The translations under genes were made by a program, and so were the position numbers. Positions 10,268 through 21,400 of a stretch of DNA of 64,000 bases are shown in pieces (within the stretch, counting starts at the first letter, position 1; every line of letters starts with the position of its first letter). This DNA is from Flavisolibacter ginsenosidimutans (GTDB lineage: Bacteria; Bacteroidota; Bacteroidia; Chitinophagales; Chitinophagaceae), in assembly GCF_007970805.1 (NCBI RefSeq), contig NZ_CP042433.1:1178001-1242000 (forward strand), read 5' to 3'. Under the pieces are notes generated by a model. It saw nothing but the letters and a program-made list of their open reading frames with translations. It was not told the origin of the DNA and did not search any database.

Positions 10268-10354
10268 TTATAGATACACAATTGAAGCGATATTAATTAT
10301 TCCTCCTATCGCTGCAAGGCAAATAAATAGCCCTATTGTGCAAGCTAGTTGCAT
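10268..10354 (-). CDS. 28-residue hydrophobic peptide ORF after brxL
   Basis: A short ORF begins with ATG six bases after the brxL stop and ends with TAA. The 28-residue peptide is almost entirely hydrophobic, with the core IGLFICLAAIGGIIN, and would form a single membrane helix. I do not recognise it. Tight spacing to brxL argues for cotranscription. The case for a real gene is the close linkage and the clean helix; the case against is its small size, as such ORFs arise by chance. Confidence 0.35.
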   Translation of the reverse strand: MQLACTIGLFICLAAIGGIINIASIVYL

Positions 10355-10360
10355 AATCAA

Positions 10361-12376
10361 TTAGGTTTGCATATAAATCACCTCACAATTCTTGCAACTC
10401 CTCCTCTCAGGATAATACTCTGCCGGATCATACTTACCATCCCGTGGTTCAAAAATGTCCAGTCCTCTTCCTAGTTGAATTCGCCAGCCATTGTTAGCTA
10501 AAATATTGCGATCGTGAAGGTTCTGATACTCGTAAGTAAGCTTAACGCCCAAATCAGCAACGGCAGGTATCAATTCTTGAAAAGATAATTCACTATCCGG
10601 CATGCGGTCATTCACATTCCATGTAATCACATGAAGCTTTACTTCATCTTCCGGCGCTTTATTCTGTGCTAACATCACGCAGAATTCCAAAAGGTTTTTG
10701 AATTGGTATGGCAGCCTGATATATGGGTCAGTTAAGGTAATTTCCGTTGCACCTTTCAGGTAGTCAGCAAACAAGCGTTTATAGGATATTCCGGTCTGGT
10801 TGTCTCTTATTGAAATGTGCTTGGGTTGGAGAGCGATAGCTGGTTCTACTTCATGGCCGTTCGTTGCGGTTGATTGTTCCGCCGGCGCCGTTGCGTCAAG
10901 AACCTCTTCACCAAACAGGTTTATTTTTTCGAGTGTTTCAACGCCAAACTCTTTATCTGTAGTTGAAATTTTGTATTTGAATTCAGCGGGATGATCTTTA
11001 AACGTTTCATCAATAATATAGAGTTGGTCCTTTACTCGCTTTCTGCCTTCAATCGCAAAATCCAAAATCTCTTTGGCTTCTTCAATTGTCAGTTCCTGGT
11101 GTGGATAAAGCAACTTAACAAATCCTGAGAAGGTCTTGCGAATTGCCATTTTATCACGGGCCGTTAAAGAGCCGTCTAATTCAAAATATTGATCCAGCTT
11201 TCCTGTATAATCGTACTTACGTAACGACCTCAAAATCTCGGCTAAGTAGTCAACAATAAAACCATATCCTGAACTAAAAACAGCCTCTTTTAAAATCTTA
11301 ACTTCCCAACCTGGAGAGTAAAAATGCATTCGGTCAAGAAATGCCCCTTTTATGTAAGCTCCGGGAATGGATTCAAACAAGTGCGAGTGCTTGAGCATAT
11401 ACGGAACCGTATGCTTTGTATTGCCAACGAAAGCCATGGAAGCTGTTGCTTGATAAGTATCTTTCCCCCGGTTAAAGGATTGGTTAGCCATGTAGTTCTG
11501 CATAATCTTCACCAGGTCGCCATCCGCTCTTTTGCTTCCTACTTCCTGCTCAAATTCATCCAGCGCCACCACGTCCCAATAACCTACCAAGCCTATTTTA
11601 TCGCCATTATTGTTGACGAATAATCGGGCTTTGGACACATCACCGCCCGACACTAAAACACCATGTGGTGAAAGCTCTGAAAAGATGTGTGATTTACCTG
11701 TTCCTTTTGGTCCGAGTTCAATGAAATTATAGTTGTTTTCTACATGCGTTACCAACCGCGAAATTTGAATGAGCTTTCCACGCTTTGTAAAGTATTCGGG
11801 GTTCAAGCCAATAGAAAACAACAATACATCCAACCATTCTTCCAATGTGAATGCTTTTCTTGCTTCGATAAATTCATCCAAGAAAACATTAGATACCTGG
11901 ATAGGCTTTAAATCGTTGATCTCCCAACGAACATTCGCTTCGGTTGAATGATTGTAACCAACCGAAAGAATACTCCACACACCGCCGCCGCTTAACAGCT
12001 TTGGATTTTCTTTTACAATCCGGTCAGAAACCGGTACATCTTTTACACCCAGGTTGGCAAAGTCAGCTTCGTATTGATTTGCTTTATCGTTGAGCGAGAC
12101 ATTTACTTTATCAATGATTTTATAAGTGCCACTTTCCCGTATTTTAGACTTAACCACTTCAGCATCGCTTCTATGCACATAGTTCTCAGTTAGTATTTTC
12201 TTTACCCGCTCAACACCCTCTTCAATCACCTGAGGATCTTCTACGGCGCAGTACTGGCCCAAGAGGTATTCCAATACATAGGTTGGCACTACTGCATTGC
12301 CCTTTACTCTTGAAGTAAGATCCTTCCGGACCACTTTGCCTTCAAAATGTTTGATGATTTTATGTTGCAAGTCCAT
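10361..12376 (-). CDS. brxL: BrxL, Lon-like BREX AAA+ protein
   Basis: This 671-residue protein is the BrxL component of type 1 BREX. It has a Walker A GPKGTGKS at residues 222-229 and a Walker B VALDEFE about 55 residues later, followed by a C-terminal Lon-protease-like half. BrxL proteins of the family form ring-shaped AAA+ assemblies that bind DNA and are needed for phage restriction. It starts 2 bp after the pglZ stop, so the two are translationally linked. Its position at the end of the six-gene set matches the canonical type 1 order. A four-Cys zinc-like pair near the very C-terminus (CKNC) is visible. The length is normal for the family. Confidence 0.95.
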   Translation of the reverse strand: MDLQHKIIKHFEGKVVRKDLTSRVKGNAVVPTYVLEYLLGQYCAVEDPQVIEEGVERVKKILTENYVHRSDAEVVKSKIRESGTYKIIDKVNVSLNDKANQYEADFANLGVKDVPVSDRIVKENPKLLSGGGVWSILSVGYNHSTEANVRWEINDLKPIQVSNVFLDEFIEARKAFTLEEWLDVLLFSIGLNPEYFTKRGKLIQISRLVTHVENNYNFIELGPKGTGKSHIFSELSPHGVLVSGGDVSKARLFVNNNGDKIGLVGYWDVVALDEFEQEVGSKRADGDLVKIMQNYMANQSFNRGKDTYQATASMAFVGNTKHTVPYMLKHSHLFESIPGAYIKGAFLDRMHFYSPGWEVKILKEAVFSSGYGFIVDYLAEILRSLRKYDYTGKLDQYFELDGSLTARDKMAIRKTFSGFVKLLYPHQELTIEEAKEILDFAIEGRKRVKDQLYIIDETFKDHPAEFKYKISTTDKEFGVETLEKINLFGEEVLDATAPAEQSTATNGHEVEPAIALQPKHISIRDNQTGISYKRLFADYLKGATEITLTDPYIRLPYQFKNLLEFCVMLAQNKAPEDEVKLHVITWNVNDRMPDSELSFQELIPAVADLGVKLTYEYQNLHDRNILANNGWRIQLGRGLDIFEPRDGKYDPAEYYPERRSCKNCEVIYMQT

Positions 12377-12378
12377 AA

Positions 12379-14916
12379 TTAAAAATCAGTTTGTATCAGT
12401 GTTTGATTCTTCACATCCGCTTCAATCAATGGATTGAGCTTGTCGCTTTTATCAAACACTTTTAATTTATAATTGCTATCCATCTTGCCACCGCTTACCA
12501 AGTGAAGATCAAATTGAAAGATCCTGTCGGTAGCTGCTTCGCTTACTTTGTTTAATTCCAGTTCTTTTTCATTGGATACCAGTTCGCCGTCCTTGTATAA
12601 ACCTACTGTAATGGTTCGTTCCTTCAGGTTGCTTGATACCGGTTCTTCCTGAATGATGATCAGGCGCAGAATATTGGAAACAACTTTTAAGTCCTTTGAC
12701 ACCAATGTCGGAGCCACCAGCCCAGAGACTTCTTCTCGCTTACGGGTGCTTTCAATCACTGGCACAATCAACTCCTGCAAGCTGGCGCCGCCATGTACAT
12801 ACTGGTTACCGGCACCAGAGCGGCTGTAGCGGTTCACCGATTCAGGAATAACAACATACAATTCTTCACTAAACTTGGTAGTATTTTTCAAAGGAAATAC
12901 ATAGCCTAATGTCGGTGTAATCTTTTCCTTTGCAATTTCGAACCGTGAGTGAGCAACCATTGGATCATCGCTGACGCCTTTCTCCTTATCTTTTTCTTCA
13001 ATCGTAAAATCATTGTACAAAAAGCCATGATCAGCCGTGACAATGACCTTGGATACGTTGAAGCTGGCATGCAAAAGTTTTATAAATCGGGTTAGTTCTT
13101 GAAGCGCCTGCTCGACGGCGGAAAAAGTGTTGCGTTCGGAAACCACCCGGTCGCCGGTAGCGTCAATGACATCATGATAGATGTATACGACTTTCCCTTT
13201 AAAGAGGTCTCGATTTTCCACTCTTGGCTTTCCCATCACATCGCCAAACTTCACCGCTCTTGCCTCGCTGTCTTTTTTCTGAAGAATAACACTTCTCTTT
13301 TCAATCGTATCGGTAGTCCTATCATCAATCGTGATAGCACCGTTAGCAAACTTATAGTCTTTGCCCGGCAAGAGATTCGCCATGCCAACGCTTGTTTTAG
13401 AAGGCACAGACGCCAACATAAACCGTTGTTGGGCTACATTTTTCGGGTCGCTGTTTAAAGCGTTCATTAATTCCACTCCTACTTCATAACGCAAGGCATC
13501 AGAAATAATCACCGCCAGCTTTTGCTCCGAAGGCTCAACCTCTTTCTTGTAAAAATTAAATTGGGGTGTTGCCGATAATGTATCCAGTCGAAAGTCGTAA
13601 GCATTCCAGCATTTGAGCCATTCCCGGTTGAGCTTTTCCAGAAAAGTCCGGTAATGATCATTCAGCAAGGCTAACTGCGCATCCCAATTGAGTTGGATGC
13701 TTAGTTCCGCAAAATCTATTTTATAATAGTACCAGATGGCCTTGCGGTAGTTCTGGTCAATCTTGTAGTATTCCTCAGTGTATTTCTCTATGTACTGGTC
13801 GGTCTTGTCAAGTATGTACGTTTTTATTTCTTTGATAGCACCAACCGTTCTATAGGCGTATAACAAAAAGTTCAGAGTATTTTCCAACAATGGTTCATTT
13901 GAACCTACAGATAGCTTCTCTACGCCGTTTAAGATAGTAGCATGTGCTGTTTCGGGAAGTTGAAGCAGTTCCCATAATATGGCCCATTTCAAACGTGAAG
14001 TGATCAGGTAGTAATTGGCTAAGGGACCGTAGATTTCTACAATCTTTTTTTCGTGAATGTCGGAGTGACTGCTGTTCAACAACTTTAACCACTCGGCACT
14101 GTACCGGGCATTGGAGAGCAGCTTTTCGTGTAGCAGGTTGATGCTAGCAATTGCAGCCGTACCGCTATAGCTGTACGCTTTGTAGGGGTCTTCCTTATGT
14201 AGTTCACCGAAGGCCTGGACAAACAGGTTGTATTTGATGCGGTCGAAAACTTCACGGGCATACACCAGCGACCAACTGTTGATGGCAATGCCGGTCAGCT
14301 TTTTTATTTTGGCCAACAACGGCTCTTCCAGCCTTGCTTCCCTAAGTCTCTTCTGCACCTTGTTCCAGTCGCCTTCGTTAGCAGGGATGGTTAGCGTTAG
14401 CAGGCGCATTAAAATGATTTCCCAACTTTCTACTTGCGACAATTTTAAGAAATGGGAAAGCAAGCCCTGGATAATGTGTTCTTCGTTGAACTGCTGTGCA
14501 GTTAGGTAAGGCTTTAGCACCTCCTGCGCCGGACGTGCTTTTAGAAAGGGAATATATTTTTCCGCTAAGCCTCTCTGGTGCCGCTGCAAGCCATACTTTT
14601 CCATGAACTCACCAATGCTGTCTGCCGGTTGCATGCCCTTGTTGGCAAACAACAAATCAAGCAGGGGAAAAGCGTGCATTTCTTCCTTTGTTTCCGGCTG
14701 CTTCATGGGCAGGTAAAGCACTACTTTCTCCGACAACCAATCTCCATTCAGTTTTACTTTGAGGTAAAAGTCATTGGCGCCATAAATCACTTTTCTGCGC
14801 TCTGGCATTTCCATTGTTTCAAAGTCAAAGCGGTAATCTCCTTCGGCATCGAAGAGAAAGAGTACCCTTAGCTCCGGGTATTTGTTGAAATAATAATCTA
14901 CTTTTTCTGCCAGCAT
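12379..14916 (-). CDS. pglZ: PglZ, alkaline-phosphatase-superfamily BREX protein
   Basis: The 845-residue product carries the PglZ domain: the first metal motif in IISDALRYEV (Asp at about 473) and the second in VTADHGF (Asp-His at about 629-630). These are metal-binding residues of the alkaline phosphatase fold. PglZ is the most conserved BREX marker; it works with PglX and BrxC in the modification/restriction complex, though its reaction in phage defence is not settled. The N-terminal half is helical. The gene lies 9 bp downstream of pglX and 2 bp upstream of brxL in a single operon. Confidence 0.95.
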   Translation of the reverse strand: MLAEKVDYYFNKYPELRVLFLFDAEGDYRFDFETMEMPERRKVIYGANDFYLKVKLNGDWLSEKVVLYLPMKQPETKEEMHAFPLLDLLFANKGMQPADSIGEFMEKYGLQRHQRGLAEKYIPFLKARPAQEVLKPYLTAQQFNEEHIIQGLLSHFLKLSQVESWEIILMRLLTLTIPANEGDWNKVQKRLREARLEEPLLAKIKKLTGIAINSWSLVYAREVFDRIKYNLFVQAFGELHKEDPYKAYSYSGTAAIASINLLHEKLLSNARYSAEWLKLLNSSHSDIHEKKIVEIYGPLANYYLITSRLKWAILWELLQLPETAHATILNGVEKLSVGSNEPLLENTLNFLLYAYRTVGAIKEIKTYILDKTDQYIEKYTEEYYKIDQNYRKAIWYYYKIDFAELSIQLNWDAQLALLNDHYRTFLEKLNREWLKCWNAYDFRLDTLSATPQFNFYKKEVEPSEQKLAVIISDALRYEVGVELMNALNSDPKNVAQQRFMLASVPSKTSVGMANLLPGKDYKFANGAITIDDRTTDTIEKRSVILQKKDSEARAVKFGDVMGKPRVENRDLFKGKVVYIYHDVIDATGDRVVSERNTFSAVEQALQELTRFIKLLHASFNVSKVIVTADHGFLYNDFTIEEKDKEKGVSDDPMVAHSRFEIAKEKITPTLGYVFPLKNTTKFSEELYVVIPESVNRYSRSGAGNQYVHGGASLQELIVPVIESTRKREEVSGLVAPTLVSKDLKVVSNILRLIIIQEEPVSSNLKERTITVGLYKDGELVSNEKELELNKVSEAATDRIFQFDLHLVSGGKMDSNYKLKVFDKSDKLNPLIEADVKNQTLIQTDF

Positions 14917-14925
14917 CTCGTCTCG

Positions 14926-17900
14926 TTATTTTATAGGTGCCACCACGCCTTTAAACATCTCGTAATTTTTGGTAACGCCATCGTCCAAATCAAATTCTAT
15001 TTGCCGGGTCGCTACATCTTTCAACAGCAAGTCGTATTCGTTGCATTCAATCAAATCCTTTCTTAAGGTATCCAATGTTCTTTGCTCAGTTCTGGATAGA
15101 GCGGTGAGATTACGCTCCATCCGGTCTATCTCCTGTTGCAGGTATTGAATGTGTTTGATTAAATATTTGTCCCTTAATTTTTCAGCGGTAAAGCGGTTCA
15201 TGCGGTGCATATACACCAGGGCTTGGAAAGCTCCCTTCTTGCTGCTGAACAGCCAGTAAATAGGCTTTTTGCTATAGGTACGAACATGGTAGGCCCAAAA
15301 CTTTTTTACCAGGTAGTCGTCCAAATCGGCGTTAAGGCTTTCCTGTATAAAGTTGATGTTTTGCGTGAGGGTTTCTTCACCCCAAATCATCCGCAGAAAC
15401 TCCCGAACCTTATTGGCTGCATCATCAGGAAAATTGCCTTTGCTGCCCATGAGGGGAATGATGCCGTCTTCATCAATTGAGAATGTATGTGCTTCAGTTG
15501 TTGAAGGTGAGGTATAAGAGTAAGGTTTCAGTTCTTCTTCGTTTGGAGATGGATGCGCAATTTGCAAGCCCAATTTATCTAAACGATAGCGGCCCATGAA
15601 GCAGCCAATTGCATAAGAAATGAATTGCTGGATAACAACGTCTTTTTTGATAGGCAGCAATTGACTCTCGTAAGGCGGCACCAACTTTTTCAAATCTTCA
15701 TAGTCTAGTTCTTCTTGTAGGATAGTAGTGTCTTCTAAAGCAACGTCAGGCTGCAATTCATCTTCCAAACCGTAAATGTTGATAAAGGTGCGGTTGAGTT
15801 CTTCTTCATTTTTGTGAAGTTGAAAAAACTGTCGGCTTGACTGCTGAAGCCATTGTAAATAGCTTTGTTCAAGATTTGTTTGGCAGTTAACTAATGGATT
15901 AAGTTGAAAATTCCACGAGATCTCCCTACTGTTCCAGTCTTGTTTAGATATTTCAACTGAGCTTATAGATAAGACATTTATTTCCTGCAGTAAGCTTTTG
16001 CGGAGTGGAAGTTTATTCAAGTCTTCAACAAGTATGTTTACTGTTGGATTGATATTTTCTAAAATAAACAAAGCCACTTTAGAATTTAAGAATGCCAGGA
16101 TGAAAGAAGTATCTATTTGACTGTCTATGCACATGAAATTTCCAGCCTGGTCATTAATAAAACCTTGCGGATAATATCGCAACGAAACTCTACTTATAGT
16201 CAAAGACGTATAACTAATATTTTCCTTTAAGTTGTATTCTATGTTTTGAGGTCTCGACAGAAGCTTGCCCTTATCATTCTTAAGATTTTTAATTTCGTAC
16301 CCATTATTCTCCCAATTAATAACGTATTCATGATTACCGTACCATCTTCTAAATTCCCCACCCTTATTGTAAGCAAACCATTTAGGAGTGTTTGTTTTGC
16401 TTAGGAGGTTAAACTTTGAGGAGTTTATTTCTTGCCATCTCCTTAAAAATCTTTCATTGTCACTTGTACCAATTCCTCGTCTGAAGCGTCCTATTGTCGC
16501 AATAGTTAACTCTTCGAACATTTTTATTACGTGAACTGGTAAACCTGCAGATATTTGAAATTTAGGAATAAGTAAGAAGGAATTTTGAGGTTTCGACAAT
16601 GGTATACGATTAAGAAACCGTTCTCTCAATTCTGACACCGAAAAGACTTTTGAGGTCTGACCAAAATCGAACAATTTGAAATATAATCCTTGGGCTAGTT
16701 TATTTGGATTGTTTTGTAATATAAATGCAGCTGAACCGAAATCAGAACCGAATACACCTCTCCCAAACTGGATTAGTGATTTTATTGATAAATTTTCTAA
16801 AAGCCATTTCCGAAATTGAAAAAATCCGTCAATAAACATCCAAGATTGTAGAGTAATCATACCTATGTATCCATATTTGATTACCCTATCATGTGCGACC
16901 TCAACGAAAGCACTAAGTATATCTTCTTTACTTGAAGGATAAACTTGCATCAAATAATTGCTCAACTTACCATTCATGTTTGCAGATGTCATATAAGGTG
17001 GATTAGTTACTACCGATTGGTAAGTATTAGTAATAACCTCCAAAACATTCAGGTAAGGTTTTAAGTTGGTAAATACAGACTGTTCCAAAATATCCAAGTC
17101 GGTTCGTCCTTTCCAGGCATTGTACTTTTCTAAAATAAAGCTTCTGCATTCGTCGCTCCAGTCAAATTGCATAATGGAGCCAAGGTTCTGTGCACTCAAC
17201 ATTAGGTGCAGCGCCTTTTGTAAGGGCTCGCTGTATTTGGCACCTTCGTCGCCTAAAAAAAGATGGATGTCTTCTTTTGTAAAATGCACCGGAGCTGGCA
17301 TGTGGTAAATGTGCGGCAGCAGGTCGATCTTCAATACATCGGGGTGGTACTGCGCTGCTTTTATTAGCACGGCAAACTGCGCAAGTTGTGCCGCCCGCAA
17401 ATCAATATCCAGGCCCCATAAGTTTTTTTGCAGAATGCTTTCAACCGCTTCACCTGCCGGGTAATATTCTTCTACATACATTTTGTACAAAAGGTCAAAG
17501 CCTTCCACCAAAATATGTCCGCTGCCCACAGCAGGGTCTAGCAGCTTTAGCTCGGCCACTTCGCTTATGATGGATTCAGTCGCTTCATTTCCATCAGCGG
17601 CTTCCACTAAATACTCCATTTCACCCTTTATTGGTGATTGCGGACGCAGATCCAACCAAATCTTTCCAACCGTGTTCTGCACCATGTATTTCACAATCCA
17701 GTTCGGTGTAAAAATTTGCGTGGCGGCAGGAATGTCGGCTGCTTCTGCTTTTTTGCCGTCCTTGAACTTCTTAAAAACCGCATCCTTTTTTTCACTGATG
17801 TAAAACTGGTAGAGCCAGCCAATCAACTCGACCTGCTTGTAATCTTCTTCGGTTATGTAACCGCCGTTATTCAGCAGGTCTAAAAAACCGCCAGCCGATA

Positions 17901-18456
17901 AAATATCATCGGGCAGCAGAAGTTCGGTGTAATCGTCAATGGCACCAAACACCCGTTTCATTACCTGGTGCGAATGGCAATAGCCGATTAATAAAATACC
18001 AAAGGCCGTCCGCTCTTTCTCGTAATCGGTCAACACTTTTTTAAGCCGCCCGGCTTCAGCAGGCGTTAGAAACTCGTAGCTGCCTGCTCTTGCCCGCTTT
18101 AGCAATTTGGGTGTTTGCTCTTCAAGGCTCACCGGTTCCAGCAAGGGTAGGTCGTAATCGTTCTTGCCTAAAATCTGCATTGCCATCAGCCGGTTGAACC
18201 AGATGTATGCGGCCCGTTCGGCAATCTCCGTAAAACCTTCGTCGTTGAAACACTCTTTCAATTTTTGCCATTGCTTTGGCACTTCTTCATCATCAAAAAC
18301 ATCTTCCCTGAAAATATAACCACCAGCAACCGGCTGCGGTTCGTGTGTGATGGTTCCATTCGGGTGAAAGCCCCAGTAAGAGAGCTTGCGGCTAACGCCA
18401 TCTATCAGCAGTGTACGGGCTTTTTGCCCAAAAGTTTTAAGGTTGGCAGTATTCAT
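14926..18456 (-). CDS. pglX: PglX, BREX adenine-specific DNA methyltransferase
   Basis: This 1,176-residue protein has the amino-methyltransferase motifs in the expected order: SAM-binding motif I DPAVGSGH at residues 307-314 and catalytic NPPY at residues 485-488. PglX methylates adenine in a non-palindromic BREX site to mark host DNA as self. The region after the catalytic domain (roughly 600-900) is probably the target recognition part, and the C-terminal ~300 residues are helical. The gene starts 3 bp after the brxC stop. It appears intact, with no internal frameshift and the usual family length of about 1,200 residues. Confidence 0.95.
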   Translation of the reverse strand: MNTANLKTFGQKARTLLIDGVSRKLSYWGFHPNGTITHEPQPVAGGYIFREDVFDDEEVPKQWQKLKECFNDEGFTEIAERAAYIWFNRLMAMQILGKNDYDLPLLEPVSLEEQTPKLLKRARAGSYEFLTPAEAGRLKKVLTDYEKERTAFGILLIGYCHSHQVMKRVFGAIDDYTELLLPDDILSAGGFLDLLNNGGYITEEDYKQVELIGWLYQFYISEKKDAVFKKFKDGKKAEAADIPAATQIFTPNWIVKYMVQNTVGKIWLDLRPQSPIKGEMEYLVEAADGNEATESIISEVAELKLLDPAVGSGHILVEGFDLLYKMYVEEYYPAGEAVESILQKNLWGLDIDLRAAQLAQFAVLIKAAQYHPDVLKIDLLPHIYHMPAPVHFTKEDIHLFLGDEGAKYSEPLQKALHLMLSAQNLGSIMQFDWSDECRSFILEKYNAWKGRTDLDILEQSVFTNLKPYLNVLEVITNTYQSVVTNPPYMTSANMNGKLSNYLMQVYPSSKEDILSAFVEVAHDRVIKYGYIGMITLQSWMFIDGFFQFRKWLLENLSIKSLIQFGRGVFGSDFGSAAFILQNNPNKLAQGLYFKLFDFGQTSKVFSVSELRERFLNRIPLSKPQNSFLLIPKFQISAGLPVHVIKMFEELTIATIGRFRRGIGTSDNERFLRRWQEINSSKFNLLSKTNTPKWFAYNKGGEFRRWYGNHEYVINWENNGYEIKNLKNDKGKLLSRPQNIEYNLKENISYTSLTISRVSLRYYPQGFINDQAGNFMCIDSQIDTSFILAFLNSKVALFILENINPTVNILVEDLNKLPLRKSLLQEINVLSISSVEISKQDWNSREISWNFQLNPLVNCQTNLEQSYLQWLQQSSRQFFQLHKNEEELNRTFINIYGLEDELQPDVALEDTTILQEELDYEDLKKLVPPYESQLLPIKKDVVIQQFISYAIGCFMGRYRLDKLGLQIAHPSPNEEELKPYSYTSPSTTEAHTFSIDEDGIIPLMGSKGNFPDDAANKVREFLRMIWGEETLTQNINFIQESLNADLDDYLVKKFWAYHVRTYSKKPIYWLFSSKKGAFQALVYMHRMNRFTAEKLRDKYLIKHIQYLQQEIDRMERNLTALSRTEQRTLDTLRKDLIECNEYDLLLKDVATRQIEFDLDDGVTKNYEMFKGVVAPIK

Positions 18457-18459
18457 GGG

Positions 18460-21400
18460 TTACTCGATGATGATGGTTTTGTTTTGAGAGATGAGCTTTT
18501 GCATTTCGGTGGATACCTGCTTCACGAAAGCATCCAGTTCTTCCTGCGTACTGATGGTGCTTCGGATTTTGGACACTTTATACCGCTGGGTTTTTTTCTC
18601 CCGCCCGTCGGAGCCACCGTCAGCCACTTCGGCCACTTTTCTATATATAGTTTCCAGGCCTTCGGTTTTGAAATTATCAGCCTTTGAGGTTTCCAATTGA
18701 AGCTGGGTAATATCGTTCAACGTTTTGAGGCGCTGAAGGAACTGGTCTTTGTTGATGTAAGCGTTGTAATCAACTTTCAACTCTGCCGCCTTCGTTTCCA
18801 AATCGGCAAACACTTCTTCGTAAACAGTGACCACTTTTGTCCGTAAGCCATCAATGTATCCTGACAATGCGGCTTTTAACTGTTCGTACTGCTTTACGGC
18901 CACCCTAAACTCGCTTGCAGGTTCCGCATTCAACAGGAACTGCGCCAGCTTTGAAGCTACATCTTTATCGCTATCGTTCAGAGAAGCAAAGTTTGCTTCG
19001 TTACCCAGGTAAAAGTTTTTGATTTCATCATACTTGGCAATGTGCGACGTAATGAAATCTTTTGTCTTTTCCGTTTTGTCACGCAGGGCTTTTGCCGCTG
19101 CCTGTCCATCTATCAATTCCGTAAACAATCGTTTGGGGTCACGAATGTCTATCCATGCTGTTATCGTTTCTGTAATCTCCTTGAAGGTTTTGCCAAAGGG
19201 ATAGAGCTTGTCGTATTTATCCTGATAAGAGGCATAATCGTCTTTGAGCGCAGCCAACTGTTGTGTCATCTGTTCCGCCAATTTGTAGCCATCCGTAGGG
19301 AAAGAGGAAGTGGACTTATTGAAGATGGCGCCGAAAGCTTTTGTGGCATCATCAACCAGCTTAGCATCAATGCCCCCCAATGATTTTACCACGCAGCCGG
19401 GTCGCTCCGGCGTGGTGATGGCTTTTTCAATAAAAGCGGCCGCAGGAAAACGTGGCGTGTTCCGGTATTCCAGGTCACGCAACTTGCGGGCATTCAGCAT
19501 TACCACCATGTCAATGACGGCAACGTCCTTCCATCCAAAGGGAATTTTGGTAAAGTTGCGAACTAGTTCTTCCATTGTTGCTTCGTTGCCATTTGCGAGG
19601 ATAAACTCTTCCACCTTGGCTTCGCCGTTGGGCAGTTCACCGTCCATTGTTATCTGGATGGATTGTGCCACTCTTGTACGTAAGTCAGCTGCTGTTCGGG
19701 CATAGCCGGCCGCATATTTTATAAACTTGTACACTCGTTCAAGGTGGTAGCGTAAGGTATTGGCATATCGCTCCCTCGTTTGCGAACCGCTTACCGCACT
19801 GGCTTCTAAAATCTGTTGAAGGGAGATAAAACGAGCTTCCAAAAGTTTCTCCGTAAACTTCAGAAGTAGCTTGCTCTTTAATTCATCGTTGCGGCTTTTA
19901 AAATTTTGCAAGGTTTTTTCCCGTTCGCCGGTAGCCGCTGACGTGTTGTTTTTAAAGTAGATGATGTTCTTAGTGTACCATTCCAGGTCGGCACTAAAAG
20001 CAGTGTCTTTGGTAAACCATTCGTTCAGGCAGATGTAGAGGTCATTGGCAATGGTGTTCATCGCTTTTTCTTCAAGCGGCTGCTTGTCGAAGAGCACAAT
20101 GTTTACTTTAATATCACCGTTGCGGTAAATCTCCTTGTCATCAATGGCATAACCAATGCGAATGTCATTCTCTTCTAATGCGAACTTGCTTTCTATGCGC
20201 AGAAGAGGGTTGATTAAATCATTAACAATTGAAAGACGGTCATCAAAGGTTGGCTTTGTATTTTTAATCAGGTTGGTCACCTGAATTTCATCTTCCGAAT
20301 AGAAATAAAACTTACCCGTTTCCTCACGAATAATGCTCTCTTCGACCAATCGTTCCAACACATCCTTAATTTGCTTCTGAAGCTGCGCCTTGTTTTGATC
20401 CAGTTCGGTCATCAATAAAACCGTAAGGTTATCTATGTTGGGTGGGAAGGTTAAGAGCACATTGTCTTCCAGGTTAGAGATCATGAATAAGGTGCCTACC
20501 ACCCGTTGTGCAAACTCGTTGCCTCGCACATAGGTTAAGGATAAAGCTCTATCTATAACTCGCCGACCTATGTGGGTTAGGTTGTTCCGAAACAGCTTGT
20601 TGAAAAAATGGTCAAAGGCGATGAATAATCCTACCTTCTCGTCTGCATGTTCTTTCACCGTGTAGTGTGTTACGCCAATCACCGAACGTTCGTTGTTTTT
20701 TACTTCGGTAATTACATAGCCCAAATGCTGAAAAGCGGAAAACACATCGGCAATCAGGCGAAATTGGTATGGAACGAAAGGATAAGAAAGAATAAAATCG
20801 TCTGCATCGTCATAGCCTTTATACAAATCATGCGATAGCTTAAACTGGTGTTGTATGAAGTCCTTCTTTTCCGCATACAAATCATTCAACGCCTTCGTGC
20901 CTGTCGCATTTTTTTCCAGCACCCTTCTTTTCGTAATGTAAGAGGCATCGTTGCTTTCCAAAGAAATACGGGTATCGAAACGTCCCAGGATCTTTCCAAA
21001 TTCATCTGACTTGCCTGCATGATGATCAAAACGTTCTACCACATCTTCCAAGGTTTGTTGCGCGGTCAACGCAATCCACACCTGGTTTTTTAGGCCATGA
21101 CTTACTTCTTCAATAATGCTCTGAAGGTTCAGCAGAATGTCTTTGTTATGCCCGATGTATTGCGAGATTTCATCCACCAGGAATACCAGACGAAAATTAT
21201 CTCCTTTTTCCGCCACGTACTCTTTTAGCTCCGGAATTAATTTAGACGTGATGCCTATGTGATAACTGGATGGATTGGTAAGTGTGCTATGAAGTGCTTT
21301 TACATCCAGCTCTGGTAAAAGTTTTTTGGCAATATCCAGAATAGTTTCGAGTTTGTAACCAGCTAAGTCCGCGGCTTCTGCCTCCCAATTGTGCTGCAAA

